Positions 17,101-25,011 of a stretch of DNA of 64,000 bases are shown piece by piece. Position numbers and translations under genes: made by a program. The number at the start of each line of letters is the position of its first letter. The stretch's first letter is position 1. The notes beneath the pieces were generated by a model, which saw only the letters and a list, made by a program, of their open reading frames with translations, was not told the DNA's origin and ran no database searches. Source of the DNA: Saltatorellus ferox (GTDB taxonomy: Bacteria > Planctomycetota > UBA1135 > GCA-002686595); contig CP036434.1 in the NCBI GenBank assembly GCA_007751475.1, forward strand, positions 5,213,524-5,277,523, given 5' to 3'.

Positions 17101-18092
17101 AAGCCGTCCGGCGTCGATCGCGGGTAGCGTTCGGACGCATCGGTGTTGACGCCCTCCAGCGGACGCGGCGGCAGCCACTCGTCCGTGAACTCGGGGCCCG
17201 GGTGATCGAAGGGCCGGCGCGCGGCGCGGAAAAGGTCGAAGTCGGTGTCGGTGCGGTTCGCGCTCGAACGCTGGAGCCCGAGCGGTACCTCGCGCGAGGA
17301 CACGGCCTCGCCGAAGCCGAAGAGCCCCGAAGACATCGTGCCGCGATCGGACGCGAAGAGCAGCGCGCGACCGTCGACGGTCAGCGACGGGTCACGCTCG
17401 TCGTAGGGCGTGTTGATCCCGTCGAGTCCATGGACTTCCCAGACCACCTCGGCCCCATCGCGGATCGGAAGCGGCTCGGCGGAGTACAGGTCGAACTGGC
17501 GCGGCGCCTGGGCGGCCTTCTCCTCTACCGTGAGCCTGTTCGAGGCGAACAGAATCGCGTCGGAGCCCGGAACCGCGGTCGGATCCGTCTCGTCTGCGGG
17601 CGTGTTCAAGCCGCGACCGGCGAGGTGCTCCGGCTTGCCGAAGACGCCGCGATCGTAGTCCGACCGCCAGATATCGAGGCCGCCTTCCCCGCCGGGCCGG
17701 TTCGACGCGAACAGCAGCGCGCCGTCCGTCGTGAAGGCAGGCGCGAGTTCGTCCGCCGAGCTGTTCACGCCGATGAGCGGTCGCGGCTCCAGCGCTCGGC
17801 CGGAGCGGTCGAGGTCGCAGACCCAGATGTCGGTGCCGAGCCCTCGGGCGCCGACGACGAATACCATGTAGCGCCCGTCCGGCGAGAGCACCGGGGCGCT
17901 CTCCGGCTCGTCGGAGTTCAGGTCGCCCGTGAGTGGAAGCGGATCGTCCCAGACCGCGTAGCGCAGCTCGTCGACGGATTCGATCTCGATCGTGCGCTCG
18001 CCGTCCGTGAACGCTCCCTCGGTGCCGAGGTACGGGCGGAAACGAAGCCACGCCGCCAGGAACCCAGCCGCCAGAAGGCTGACTGCGATCAC
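14109..18092 (-). CDS. Giant membrane protein: PD40 propeller, two membrane helices, low-complexity linker, cyclase-like domain
   Basis: 1327 residues from a GTG at 18092. An N-terminal membrane helix ('VSLLAAGFLAAWL') is followed by PD40/TolB-type propeller repeats at about 60-360 ('ESAPVLSPDGRYMVFVV', 'ELAPAFTTDGALLFASNRPG'). Two membrane segments lie at about 374-395 and 409-431. A Ser/Ala/Arg/Glu-rich, probably disordered stretch runs from about 435 to 975. A squalene-hopene-cyclase/prenyltransferase-like alpha/alpha barrel fills about 980-1327 ('AVEGGLAYLARRQRSDGRWG'). I see no catalytic DxDD motif, so the barrel may be a binding scaffold. It is last in an operon with a TPR protein, ExbB and ExbD, suggesting a proton-motive-force-driven envelope machine. 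The exact start is uncertain, because the frame stays open upstream. Confidence 0.8.
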   Translation of the reverse strand: MIAVSLLAAGFLAAWLRFRPYLGTEGAFTDGERTIEIESVDELRYAVWDDPLPLTGDLNSDEPESAPVLSPDGRYMVFVVGARGLGTDIWVCDLDRSGRALEPRPLIGVNSSADELAPAFTTDGALLFASNRPGGEGGLDIWRSDYDRGVFGKPEHLAGRGLNTPADETDPTAVPGSDAILFASNRLTVEEKAAQAPRQFDLYSAEPLPIRDGAEVVWEVHGLDGINTPYDERDPSLTVDGRALLFASDRGTMSSGLFGFGEAVSSREVPLGLQRSSANRTDTDFDLFRAARRPFDHPGPEFTDEWLPPRPLEGVNTDASERYPRSTPDGFALLFARGDEFTVDESGQRTALPDTEVNWDVWRATSREVVRTPGKPIGWREIIVLLALLLLALLAALAKRWKGMDVIYKAFLVSLLIHLALLFWARDVVPESGPMELREGDPDRVRVRLVEDPNSLRAQRNEERGGRVEAARSEAETSDQLTRAELAAVAAAELAASASMTALQRSEAQMADGPTPMDAPDPEREVEVDQAFQQSIAEAREAFERKTGEAAPLSVAASEVESNRTERTAAEVARDRALAAASANVPVASTEAPSAARLERSSERNAPRDAPSRSSVTVDRSQDAPSSVQQAERTPTMSGPEVDFERKVADARTASDPLALSQSDEARISSRTSSDAPTLRAEAPRAERAPGESVAVAPSATSELRRSERSDPVGGPVALPTAVPTLTESGRATTPVEIALAGPSGEAEIERTEGPAAPAFDALEGAGQAAAALDRSKEPRSELFGPAREVTADSGASSELASASDLAPSVLAPIGRSRSRSAAEAPSFAMPGRASVEQELERSVGPSAGPSAAREVSVADLAGEPTARPSTPASGAEAPSATGSIMADLGPTDTGSLRRRDRSEGPVEGPGRIATNTGSGGAVGFEAPAPAAVELKAPDAPRPPQGVPVAKLSLEQWDRTPYQSRTGERKIAALEEYGGGVETERAVEGGLAYLARRQRSDGRWGRKEIDDKYGQPMVGKTGLACLAFMGAGHTPQSNTEYSDNVAKGLQFLVDSQDPASGHFGNTSSYGHAIATYALGEAFALTSAAQFRGPLVAAVQHIVDNQVSSRDPLLDGGWSYFFADGRTLDRWPRASVTAWQVMALESAKLGGIDVPRPVFARAQQFLVNSWDPSRSAFRYSHDPGRLRSDYPLLPGSTPASMFALSLLGADIGAPQFAPARDFVHARSPRGYRFTGEDDFVYKAQGNLYFWYYGTLAMFRAGGDDWQRWNTALKETLVPAQDPDGSWRPISIYAGYAQDSDGDRSYTTAMNVLTLEVYYRYFTPLLKVE

Positions 18093-18179
18093 GACGTTCT
18101 TGGAGAACTGTCCGCCGACTTGTGGCTCGCTGGCGATGGCTCGGGCTCCGGAGGCTTGCGGAAAGGAAAGGGAGGGCGG

Positions 18180-18590
18180 TTACTTGTCGACCGTCGAGAT
18201 ACCGATGTCGCGCAGGCCGGAGATACGGCACGCGTCCATCACGTCGGTGACGACCTGCAGCTGGGCGATCTTGTCGCCTCGGATGGTGACCGGCGTCTCG
18301 GGATTCTCGCGCGCCGCGCGCGCGAAGATCTCGACCATGCGGTCCTGGTTCACGGTTTCGCCCTCGATCTGGATGCTGCCGTCGCGCAGGACGAAGACCT
18401 CGATGTCCTTCGTCTCTGGCGCCGCGACCTCGCCGCTCTCGGCGCTCGGGAGGTCGAGGTCCATCTGTTTCTCTTGCTCCGAGAACGTCGTCGCGACCAT
18501 GAAGAAGATCAGGAGCAGGAACACCACGTCGATCATCGGCGCGAGGTTCAGCGCCAGCTCGGCGGCCGGGTCTTTGGAGTCGATCTTCAT
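18180..18590 (-). CDS. ExbD/TolR family biopolymer transport protein
   Basis: 136 residues, normal for ExbD/TolR. A short cytosolic N-terminus, 'LNLAPMIDVVFLLLIFFMVA', gives one transmembrane helix with the functional aspartate of the family (MIDVVF). A periplasmic domain follows ('IEVFVLRDGSIQIEG', 'VTIRGDKIAQLQVV'). The ATG at 18590 overlaps the ExbB stop as ATGA, which fixes the start. With ExbB it would form a proton channel coupling membrane potential to work in the envelope; the coupled partner is probably encoded just downstream. Confidence 0.92.
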   Translation of the reverse strand: MKIDSKDPAAELALNLAPMIDVVFLLLIFFMVATTFSEQEKQMDLDLPSAESGEVAAPETKDIEVFVLRDGSIQIEGETVNQDRMVEIFARAARENPETPVTIRGDKIAQLQVVTDVMDACRISGLRDIGISTVDK

Positions 18591-19342
18591 ACCGTCAGCG
18601 TGACCGCTTCGTCGCGCTCGTCGGAGGTCACGTCGCTCTTGCCCCTGGAGGCCTTGCCGCCGCGGCGGCGCACGGCGTTCTCCGCGTCGCGATGCACGGA
18701 CTCGGCGCGGGAAGCGAACTTCTCGATCTGGCCCTGAAGGAACCAGTACGCACAGATCGCCGGGATGGCGACGACGAGGCCCGCGGCCGTCGTCGTGAGC
18801 GCGCGGTAGATGCCGCCTGCGAGCAGCTCGGGCTTGCCGATGCCGCCCTCGCCCGCGATGCTGCCGAACGCCTCGATCATGCCCCACACGGTGCCGAGCA
18901 GACCCAGGAGCGGCGCGATCAGCCAGACGAGGAACAGCGGGCGCAGGTTGCGGCTCATCGCACGGACCTCCGCGTGGGCCGCGTCTTCGACGACCTTCTC
19001 GCGCTCGGAGAAGTCCGCGTCCATGCGCTCCAGCGCGGCGCCGACGATGCGGGCGAGCGGCTTGGAACCGTTCTCGTTGCAGACGCGCAGCGCCGCCAGC
19101 GCGCCATCCTTCTCCGCGGCCGCGACGATGTCACGGCCGAGGCGGTTCGACCCGAGGTGGCCCGCCCGCAGACCGATCCAGCGCTCGATCGAGAACGCGA
19201 GCGCCAGCAGCGAGCACAGTCCGATCGGAATCATCAGCGGCCCGCCCCGCAGGATCAGGTCCTGGAGCGACTCGGCGGTCATCCCCTGGGCCTGGAGCAG
19301 AGCGAACGGCACCGCGGCTGCGGCAAGGTAAAGAGTCGTCAT
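18587..19342 (-). CDS. MotA/TolQ/ExbB proton channel family protein
   Basis: 251 residues with the three-helix TolQ/ExbB layout: a first helix at about 35-52 ('PLMIPIGLCSLLALAFSIER') and two later helices with the signature 'LIAPLLGLLGTVWGMIEAF' and 'ALTTTAAGLVVAIPAICAYW'. A hydrophobic N-terminal segment precedes them. It forms the pentameric stator around ExbD and conducts protons. Its stop overlaps the exbD start, so the two are translationally coupled. The gap to the upstream TPR gene is 67 bases. Confidence 0.92.
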   Translation of the reverse strand: MTTLYLAAAAVPFALLQAQGMTAESLQDLILRGGPLMIPIGLCSLLALAFSIERWIGLRAGHLGSNRLGRDIVAAAEKDGALAALRVCNENGSKPLARIVGAALERMDADFSEREKVVEDAAHAEVRAMSRNLRPLFLVWLIAPLLGLLGTVWGMIEAFGSIAGEGGIGKPELLAGGIYRALTTTAAGLVVAIPAICAYWFLQGQIEKFASRAESVHRDAENAVRRRGGKASRGKSDVTSDERDEAVTLTV

Positions 19343-19409
19343 GGGATGGGATCAGGTCGTGGCCAGCTCGTGGAGGTCGTCGATGCGGTTCGCGGCGGTC
19401 CTGGACGGA

Positions 19410-22400
19410 TCAAACGCCGTCCGCGAGGCGCTTCCTGGCCTCTTTCGCGTAACGGGTGTCGGGGTAGTCCTTGACCACCTCCTCGTAGCGCTCCGCTGCG
19501 CGCTTCTTCTCGCCGCTGCGCTCGAGCACGTCGCCCGCGCGCACGAGCGCTTCGGCGCACTCCTCGGCGTGGCCGTAGAGCACGGCCACCTTGAGGTACT
19601 CGGAGAGCGCGCCTTCGAGGTCGCTCTCCTCCTCCAGGATGCGGCCGGTTTCGATGCGCGCCTGCGCGGCGAGCACGCCCTCGTCGGACTCGATCACGCG
19701 GCTGAGCGACTGACGCGCCGCGCGGCGGTCACCGCGGCGGCTGAGCGCGCGACCTCGCCAGAGTTCGGCCTCGACGAGACTCGGGAACTCAGGGTAGCGC
19801 GACACGAGGTTGCCGAGCGCGTCCGCGGACGCGCCCCAGTTCTCCAGCTGGCCCTCGGCGAGCCCGAGGCGGAACAGCGCCTTGGAGCGCGAAGCGTGGT
19901 TCGGGTGGTCCTTGACCATGCGGCGCAGCCAGGTCGCCGACGGCTCGAACTCGCTCTCCCGATAGAAGGCTTCGCCCGCCAGGAACATCGACTCCGGAGC
20001 GAGCACGCCCGTGGGGAAGCGCTCGACGAGCGTGGCGAAGGCCTTGGCCGCGTCCGCGTTCTTGCCGCGGCGAAGCTCGGAGAAGCCGCCCTTGTAGAGC
20101 GCGCGTTCGGCGACCTCGTCGGTCGCGTGCTGCGAAGCGGCCACGTAGAGCGGAGCCGCACGTTCGTCGTCGCCCGCGTCGTAGTAGGCCTCGCCGACGA
20201 AGAACAGGAGCTCCGCGACGTCTGGGCTCTCCGGCTGCGCTTGACGCGCGGCGATCGCCTGCTGGGCGGCTCCCTGGGAGTCGCCTTGATCGAGGGCCAC
20301 GAACCCGAGTTCGATGCGCGCAGTCGCCACGGCGTCCGGAGCTTGGAGCTTGGTGGTCAAGGACTGCCAGAGTTCCTTGCGTCCGTCGAGGTTGCCGCCC
20401 TCGGCGAGCACGCCGTCGACGAGGCGCGCCGCCGCCAGCAAGCGCTGTTCGTCGCCGGTGCGCGCCGCGAACGCGCGGAACGCAGCGACCGCGTCATCTG
20501 CGCTCCTCGCCTTGGCGAACGACCAGACGAGCAGCTCGAGCGACGCGTTGCGCAGCTCGTCGGAAGCCGCACCATCGCGGGCGACCTCCCAGAGCGGCAC
20601 CGTGGCAGCCTGGTACTCTCCCTTCTGATAGCGCGCCCAGCCGAGGCCGTAGCGCGCGTTCTTCGAGAGTTCGTTCTGTGGGAAACGCTGCACGAGCGCC
20701 TCGTAGGCGGCCGCGCCCTGATCGGCCTGGCCGAGTTCGATGTAGCGCTCGGCGGCCTCGCTCAGCGCGGCGGGCAGCAGCGAGCTCTGGGGGTGCTCCG
20801 CGACGAGGCGAGCGTAGAAGTTCGCGCCCGCTGCGCCCGGCGTCAGGCGCGCGAGGCGAAGGAGCGCCTCGTCGGCGAACGCGCCGGCCTGGCCCGTGGC
20901 ATCGGCGTAGGCGCCGAACGCCTGGGCCGCGCCCGCGTCGTCGCCCTCTTTCAAAGCCGCGCGACCGGTCATGAACAGCGCCTCGGAGCGCTCGGCCTCG
21001 GTGAGGCTCGGATCCTTGGCCGCGGCCGTGAACAGCTGACGGGCGCTGGCGGTATCGCCCGAGTACCAGTGACACCAGGCGAGGCGCGACTTCGCGCGGG
21101 ACACGAGAGCCGGGTCGACGGGCTTGGCGGCCGCGGCGCCGTTCGTCGCCCCGGGCTGCGCAGGCTTCGACTCGTCGAGGAGCCTGCGCAGGATCGGCTC
21201 GGCTTCCGTGTAACGCTCCAGGCGGAAGAGGGCCTCGGCGCGCGTGAGCAGCGCCTCCAGGCGGAAGTCGGATCCGGGCTGCCGCGCGGCGCCCGTGAGC
21301 AGCGTGCGCGCGAGACGCTCGGCCTCCTCGGCGTCCCCTGCGTTCAACCGCGCGACGGCGGCAGCGTGCAGCGCGTAGGCGCTACCGGACTGCTCGTAGA
21401 GCGCCGCGGCTTCCTCGGCTCGGCCGAGCTCGAAGAGCGCGTCACCGGCGGCGATCCGAAGCTGAACGGCCAGCGCCTCCTCGGGACTCTTCGTGAGGCC
21501 CTCCTTCGCGGCATCGAGCGCCGCGCCGTGGTTCCCCTGACCGGCCTCCGCCAGCGCGAGCCAGTAGCGCGACTGCGCGTCCTGCACGGTCGGCGCGGAG
21601 CGCAGGGCCGACGCGGCCTCCGCGAACTTCTTCGCCCGTACCAGCTGAACCCCGCGCTGCAGGGCGACCTCCGGAGCGAACTTGCCCCTCGGGAACTGGC
21701 CGAGGTACTGTCCGAAGCGACTCGCCGCAGCGGCCGCGTCGCCCCTGGCCACCTCGGCGAAACCGGCGCCGCGCAGCGCGACCTCGGCGTACTCGCCCTT
21801 CGTCGCGCGACCGTACCACTGGATCGCCTGCTCGGGACGGCCCGCTTCCAGGTTCGCTTCGCCCGCGAGGAACGCGAGTTCACCCGCCTGTGGGTCGTCC
21901 GCATGCTGGCGGAGGAAGTCCTCGGCGGCCGCAATCGTGGCGTCGAAGTTCTTGCTCTTCCAGGCGCTCCACGTCCGGCCATAGCGCGCGTCGCGCACGT
22001 ACTCGGCCGCCGCGTCGTCCTTGCGGGCGAGCACTCGGCCATAGGCGGCCCCGGCCTCGTCGAACGCTTCGCTGCGGAACAGCGCCTCGGCGAGCAGGTA
22101 GATCGCGGGCGACTTCAGGTACTCCGCGTCCGAGGCCTCGACGGCCTTCAGGCTGGCGGCCGCGACGGCGTTCTCCCCGAGCTCCAGCGCACACATGCCG
22201 ACGCGGAACTTCACTTCCATCGCCTGCTCGAAGCCCGACACGCGGTCGAGGGCCTGGTACTGGCCGAGCGCCTCTCGCGTCTTGCCGAGTTCGAAGTAGG
22301 CATCCGCCAGCCGGTAACGCACCGCGTTCGCGCGGGCGTGATTCGTGAAGCGCTGGAGGAAGTCGGTCGCCTCCTTCACCACCATGTCGTGGAGCCCGCG

Positions 22401-22601
22401 CTTGGCGAGGCCCGCGATGAGCGCGGACTGCTCGTCTCCCTTGTCCAGAACGAGGACCGACGGCGGATGCGCGGGAGCGGCGTAGCCAGCCGGGACGGCG
22501 GCGAAGAGCGGTGAAATCGTCGAGGTCGAGGCGAGCGCGAGAGCCAAAAGGGCAGACACGGAGCTCCTCCTGATGCAGTGGATGCGGCGGCGTGGGTGCA
22601 T
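19410..22601 (-). CDS. Secreted tetratricopeptide-repeat protein
   Basis: 1063 residues from the ATG at 22601, chosen because a signal peptide follows (basic 'RRRIHCIRRSS', then 'VSALLALALASTSTISPLFA'). The rest is almost wholly TPR helix pairs, for example 'YRLADAYFELGKTREALGQY', 'LAGEANLEAGRPEQAIQWYG' and 'FLAGEAFYRESEFEP'. It resembles BamD/YbgF-type envelope TPR scaffolds but is far longer. It is the first gene of an operon with ExbB, ExbD and the giant propeller/cyclase-like protein, so it is probably the periplasmic scaffold of that complex. A long reading frame on the opposite strand is a mirror of the GC3 bias, not a gene. Confidence 0.85.
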   Translation of the reverse strand: MHPRRRIHCIRRSSVSALLALALASTSTISPLFAAVPAGYAAPAHPPSVLVLDKGDEQSALIAGLAKRGLHDMVVKEATDFLQRFTNHARANAVRYRLADAYFELGKTREALGQYQALDRVSGFEQAMEVKFRVGMCALELGENAVAAASLKAVEASDAEYLKSPAIYLLAEALFRSEAFDEAGAAYGRVLARKDDAAAEYVRDARYGRTWSAWKSKNFDATIAAAEDFLRQHADDPQAGELAFLAGEANLEAGRPEQAIQWYGRATKGEYAEVALRGAGFAEVARGDAAAAASRFGQYLGQFPRGKFAPEVALQRGVQLVRAKKFAEAASALRSAPTVQDAQSRYWLALAEAGQGNHGAALDAAKEGLTKSPEEALAVQLRIAAGDALFELGRAEEAAALYEQSGSAYALHAAAVARLNAGDAEEAERLARTLLTGAARQPGSDFRLEALLTRAEALFRLERYTEAEPILRRLLDESKPAQPGATNGAAAAKPVDPALVSRAKSRLAWCHWYSGDTASARQLFTAAAKDPSLTEAERSEALFMTGRAALKEGDDAGAAQAFGAYADATGQAGAFADEALLRLARLTPGAAGANFYARLVAEHPQSSLLPAALSEAAERYIELGQADQGAAAYEALVQRFPQNELSKNARYGLGWARYQKGEYQAATVPLWEVARDGAASDELRNASLELLVWSFAKARSADDAVAAFRAFAARTGDEQRLLAAARLVDGVLAEGGNLDGRKELWQSLTTKLQAPDAVATARIELGFVALDQGDSQGAAQQAIAARQAQPESPDVAELLFFVGEAYYDAGDDERAAPLYVAASQHATDEVAERALYKGGFSELRRGKNADAAKAFATLVERFPTGVLAPESMFLAGEAFYRESEFEPSATWLRRMVKDHPNHASRSKALFRLGLAEGQLENWGASADALGNLVSRYPEFPSLVEAELWRGRALSRRGDRRAARQSLSRVIESDEGVLAAQARIETGRILEEESDLEGALSEYLKVAVLYGHAEECAEALVRAGDVLERSGEKKRAAERYEEVVKDYPDTRYAKEARKRLADGV

Positions 22602-22778
22602 GATGTGCGGTTGGGAGCCCGAGACCACGGCACGGACGGCCCCGACTCATACTACCCCGGTAACTGTGGTCGGCGTTTTCAGCCGGAAGACCTTTACGGT
22701 TCCGATATGACACGCCTCGAACGTGAAGAATGCCTCAGCAGGAGAACGTCGGTGGTACGGAACCGGAGCCCGTCAGTG

Positions 22779-22824
22779 CCCGGCGCGAGTCAGGGCCCGG
22801 CGCGAGTCAGCCCGGCGCGAGTCA
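22779..22824 (+). repeat. Three short direct repeats at the crcB stop codon
   Basis: CCCGGCGCGAGTCA occurs at 22779-22792, 22796-22809 and 22811-22824, at 17- and 15-base spacing. The crcB stop codon (TCA on this strand) forms the end of the third copy. The pattern may reflect slippage or a small repeated terminator or protein-binding site. The rest of 22602-22821 shows nothing else I can name. Confidence 0.6.
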
Positions 22825-23190
22825 ACCCGTCAGGGCCAGACCCGCGCGGGCCGCAGCCAGCGCCAGCACCACGTTGAGCACGATCGAGGCCGCGGCGGCC
22901 CCGTGCTGGCCGGTACGCAGTAGCCCGACGGTCTCGAGACTGAAGGTCGAAAAAGTGGTCAGGGCGCCCAGGACCCCCACCGCGACGAAGTGTCGGTGGG
23001 CTTCGATCCAGGAACCTTTTTCCATGAGTCCCGCTGCCACACCGATGCAGAAGCTCCCGACCACGTTCACGAGCAGGGTCGCGAAGGGAAAGGTGGACCC
23101 GGCGAGCCACACCGCCACCAGGTAGCGCAGGATCGCGCCCACGAAACCACCGGCGCCGACGAGGAGTAGTTCACCTATCACGGGGCCCAT
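22822..23190 (-). CDS. crcB: CrcB/Fluc fluoride channel
   Basis: 122 residues with four membrane helices, the usual size for a Fluc subunit. Family landmarks are 'GGFVGAILRYLVAVWL' near the N-terminus, 'TLLVNVVGSFCIGVAAG' with the conserved asparagine, and the signature 'GVLGALTTFSTFSLE' lining the fluoride pore. It exports fluoride from the cytosol as a dual-topology dimer. It starts 37 bases after modC on the same strand, which suggests cotranscription with modABC. No room is left for a fluoride riboswitch directly upstream. Confidence 0.93.
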   Translation of the reverse strand: MGPVIGELLLVGAGGFVGAILRYLVAVWLAGSTFPFATLLVNVVGSFCIGVAAGLMEKGSWIEAHRHFVAVGVLGALTTFSTFSLETVGLLRTGQHGAAAASIVLNVVLALAAARAGLALTG

Positions 23191-23227
23191 GTTGCAGGGT
23201 GACGCGCCCCAGAAGAAGCCGCGTCTG

Positions 23228-24322
23228 TCAGTACCGCGGACGAATCCGAAGCGCCTGGGCCTTCATCATGGCGATCACGGCCATGCCGGGCCCGAGGCCG
23301 AGGCGCTCGACCGACCGGGCCGTCACCTCCGCCAGGATCGGCACGCCGACGCCGCATTCGATGGAGACGAGCGTGCGCCCCTGGCCGCGGGTGAGGTGCA
23401 GGACCGTGCCCGGTAACTGATTGGTCAGCGACAGCGCTGGCGGCGCGGGCGGCAGCGCCAGGATCACGTCCTCGGGACGCAGGCGCACGTCCACGGTGGA
23501 GCCAGGTTCCAGCTCGGCGCCGTCGCCGCAGGCGATGCGCAGCGCGCTCGGGCCGCGGTGAGCCACGTGGACCAAACCGGTCGCGTCACGGCTTTCGATG
23601 GAGCCCGGTACGTTGAAGACGAGGCCGCAATCATGGAGCAGGTCCAGCGATTCCGGACTTCGGACGAGTTCCTCCAGCGGACCGCGGGCGACGAGCCGCC
23701 CACCGTCGAGGAGCGCGAGCGACTCCGTGACCGCGAGGAGATCGCCGAGGTCGTGGCTCACCAGCACGAGGGGGATTCGCGCGTCCTTTACGACGCGCTG
23801 GAGGTAAGGCAGGAGCTGGCGCCGCAGCCCCCGATCGAGCGCAGCGAACGGCTCGTCCAGGAGAAGCACTCTCGGCTCCGCGAGGAGCGCTCGACCCAGC
23901 GCGATCCGCGCCTGCTCGCCGCCCGAGCAGAGGGCCGGCCGACGACCGAGTAGGTCCCCCAGACCGAGCATCTCGACGACCCCGGACCAGCGGCTGGGAG
24001 CCATGCGCGCCGCTCCGTAGCGCAGATTCGCCTCGACGGTTCGATGCGGAAACAGACGGTGCTCCTGGAAGACGATCCCGACCCGCCGGCGATGCACCGG
24101 GGGAACGAGCCCGGAGCCGGAGTCGACGAGCACCTCGCCGCCGAGTTCGATCCGCAGCGAGTCGGCGCCCGTGAGACCCGCCAGCGCCTGGAGCAGCGTG
24201 GACTTGCCCGCCCCTGACGGGCCGAAGAGCCCGAGGCTGCGCTCACCGGACACGCTCACGTCGAGCTGGAAGCCCGGCCGCCGCAGGTGGCATTCGAAGG
24301 AGAGCAGAGGTACCTCGCTCAT
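23228..24322 (-). CDS. modC: Molybdate ABC transporter ATP-binding protein
   Basis: 364 residues from the ATG at 24322, which overlaps the modB stop as ATGA. It has a complete ABC ATPase: Walker A 'GPSGAGKST', Q-loop region 'VGIVFQEHRLFPHRTV', signature 'CSGGEQARIALGRAL', Walker B 'VLLLDEPFAALD' and H-loop 'VLVSHD'. The C-terminal third has a TOBE/Mop-like molybdate-binding fold ('LPGTVLHLTRGQGRTLVSIE'). It powers molybdate import with ModB and ModA. A much longer frame upstream is the shadow of modB and modA. Confidence 0.92.
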   Translation of the reverse strand: MSEVPLLSFECHLRRPGFQLDVSVSGERSLGLFGPSGAGKSTLLQALAGLTGADSLRIELGGEVLVDSGSGLVPPVHRRRVGIVFQEHRLFPHRTVEANLRYGAARMAPSRWSGVVEMLGLGDLLGRRPALCSGGEQARIALGRALLAEPRVLLLDEPFAALDRGLRRQLLPYLQRVVKDARIPLVLVSHDLGDLLAVTESLALLDGGRLVARGPLEELVRSPESLDLLHDCGLVFNVPGSIESRDATGLVHVAHRGPSALRIACGDGAELEPGSTVDVRLRPEDVILALPPAPPALSLTNQLPGTVLHLTRGQGRTLVSIECGVGVPILAEVTARSVERLGLGPGMAVIAMMKAQALRIRPRY

Positions 24323-25011
24323 GGCCTCTCCCCGCGAACGCGCATGCGCTGGAGGAACCACTCGGAGAGCAGGAGGGCCGAGAGAGAGAGCGCCACCGAG
24401 AGCAGCGTCAAGCGAACCGCGGCGTCCTCCCCCATGGGACTCTGGAGGGCGCCGAAGATCGCGAGCGGCAGCGTGCGCGTTTCCCCGGCGATGCTGCCCG
24501 CGAGGGTGATGGTGGCGCCGAATTCTCCGACGCTGCGCGCGAAGCCTAGCACGAGCCCGGCGACGACGCCGGGCATGGCAAGGGGCAACGTCACGGTGCG
24601 GAAGCGTCGCCAGGGCCCCGCGCCCAGCACGGCCGCTGCGTCCTCCAGCCCCGGGTCCACGAGTTCGATGGCGGTCCGCACCGAGCGCACGATCAGCGGC
24701 AGCGCCATCACGGCCGCCGCCAGAACCGCGCCGCCGGTGGTGAAGGCCAGGGGCATCCCGATCGCGTCGAGCACGCCGCCCAGAAGGCCGCGGCGGCCGA
24801 CGAGCAGCAAAAGCAGGTAACCGACGACGACGGGCGTCAGCACGAGCGGAAGATGCACGAGCGCGTCGACGAGGAAGCGGCCCGGGAAGCGCTTGCGCGC
24901 CAGCAGCCAGCCCAGAGCGATCCCCGGCACCGCCACGAGGGCGGTGGCCGTGCTCGCCACGCGCAGGGAGAGGCGCAGCGCCTCCCACTCTTCCGGCTGA
25001 AGGCCTGGCAT
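24319..25011 (-). CDS. modB: Molybdate ABC transporter permease
   Basis: 230 residues, about the usual ModB size, with five predicted membrane helices. The cytoplasmic EAA loop that contacts the ATPase is present: 'AAVLGAGPWRRFRTVTLPLA', followed by 'VGEFGATITLAG', which is typical of ModB/CysT permeases. The start codon overlaps the modA stop as TGATG and the stop overlaps modC, so translation of the three is coupled. Confidence 0.92.
   Translation of the reverse strand: MPGLQPEEWEALRLSLRVASTATALVAVPGIALGWLLARKRFPGRFLVDALVHLPLVLTPVVVGYLLLLLVGRRGLLGGVLDAIGMPLAFTTGGAVLAAAVMALPLIVRSVRTAIELVDPGLEDAAAVLGAGPWRRFRTVTLPLAMPGVVAGLVLGFARSVGEFGATITLAGSIAGETRTLPLAIFGALQSPMGEDAAVRLTLLSVALSLSALLLSEWFLQRMRVRGERP

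Noticed and set aside
19341..22514. A plus-strand reading frame of about 1057 codons
   Set aside because: It is the mirror of the TPR gene. GC-rich codons on one strand leave few stops on the other. The plus frame has no recognisable domain and an odd composition, while the minus frame has clear TPR repeats and a signal peptide.
23191..23227. Fluoride riboswitch before crcB
   Set aside because: Only 37 bases separate modC from crcB, too short for the known riboswitch fold plus expression platform.
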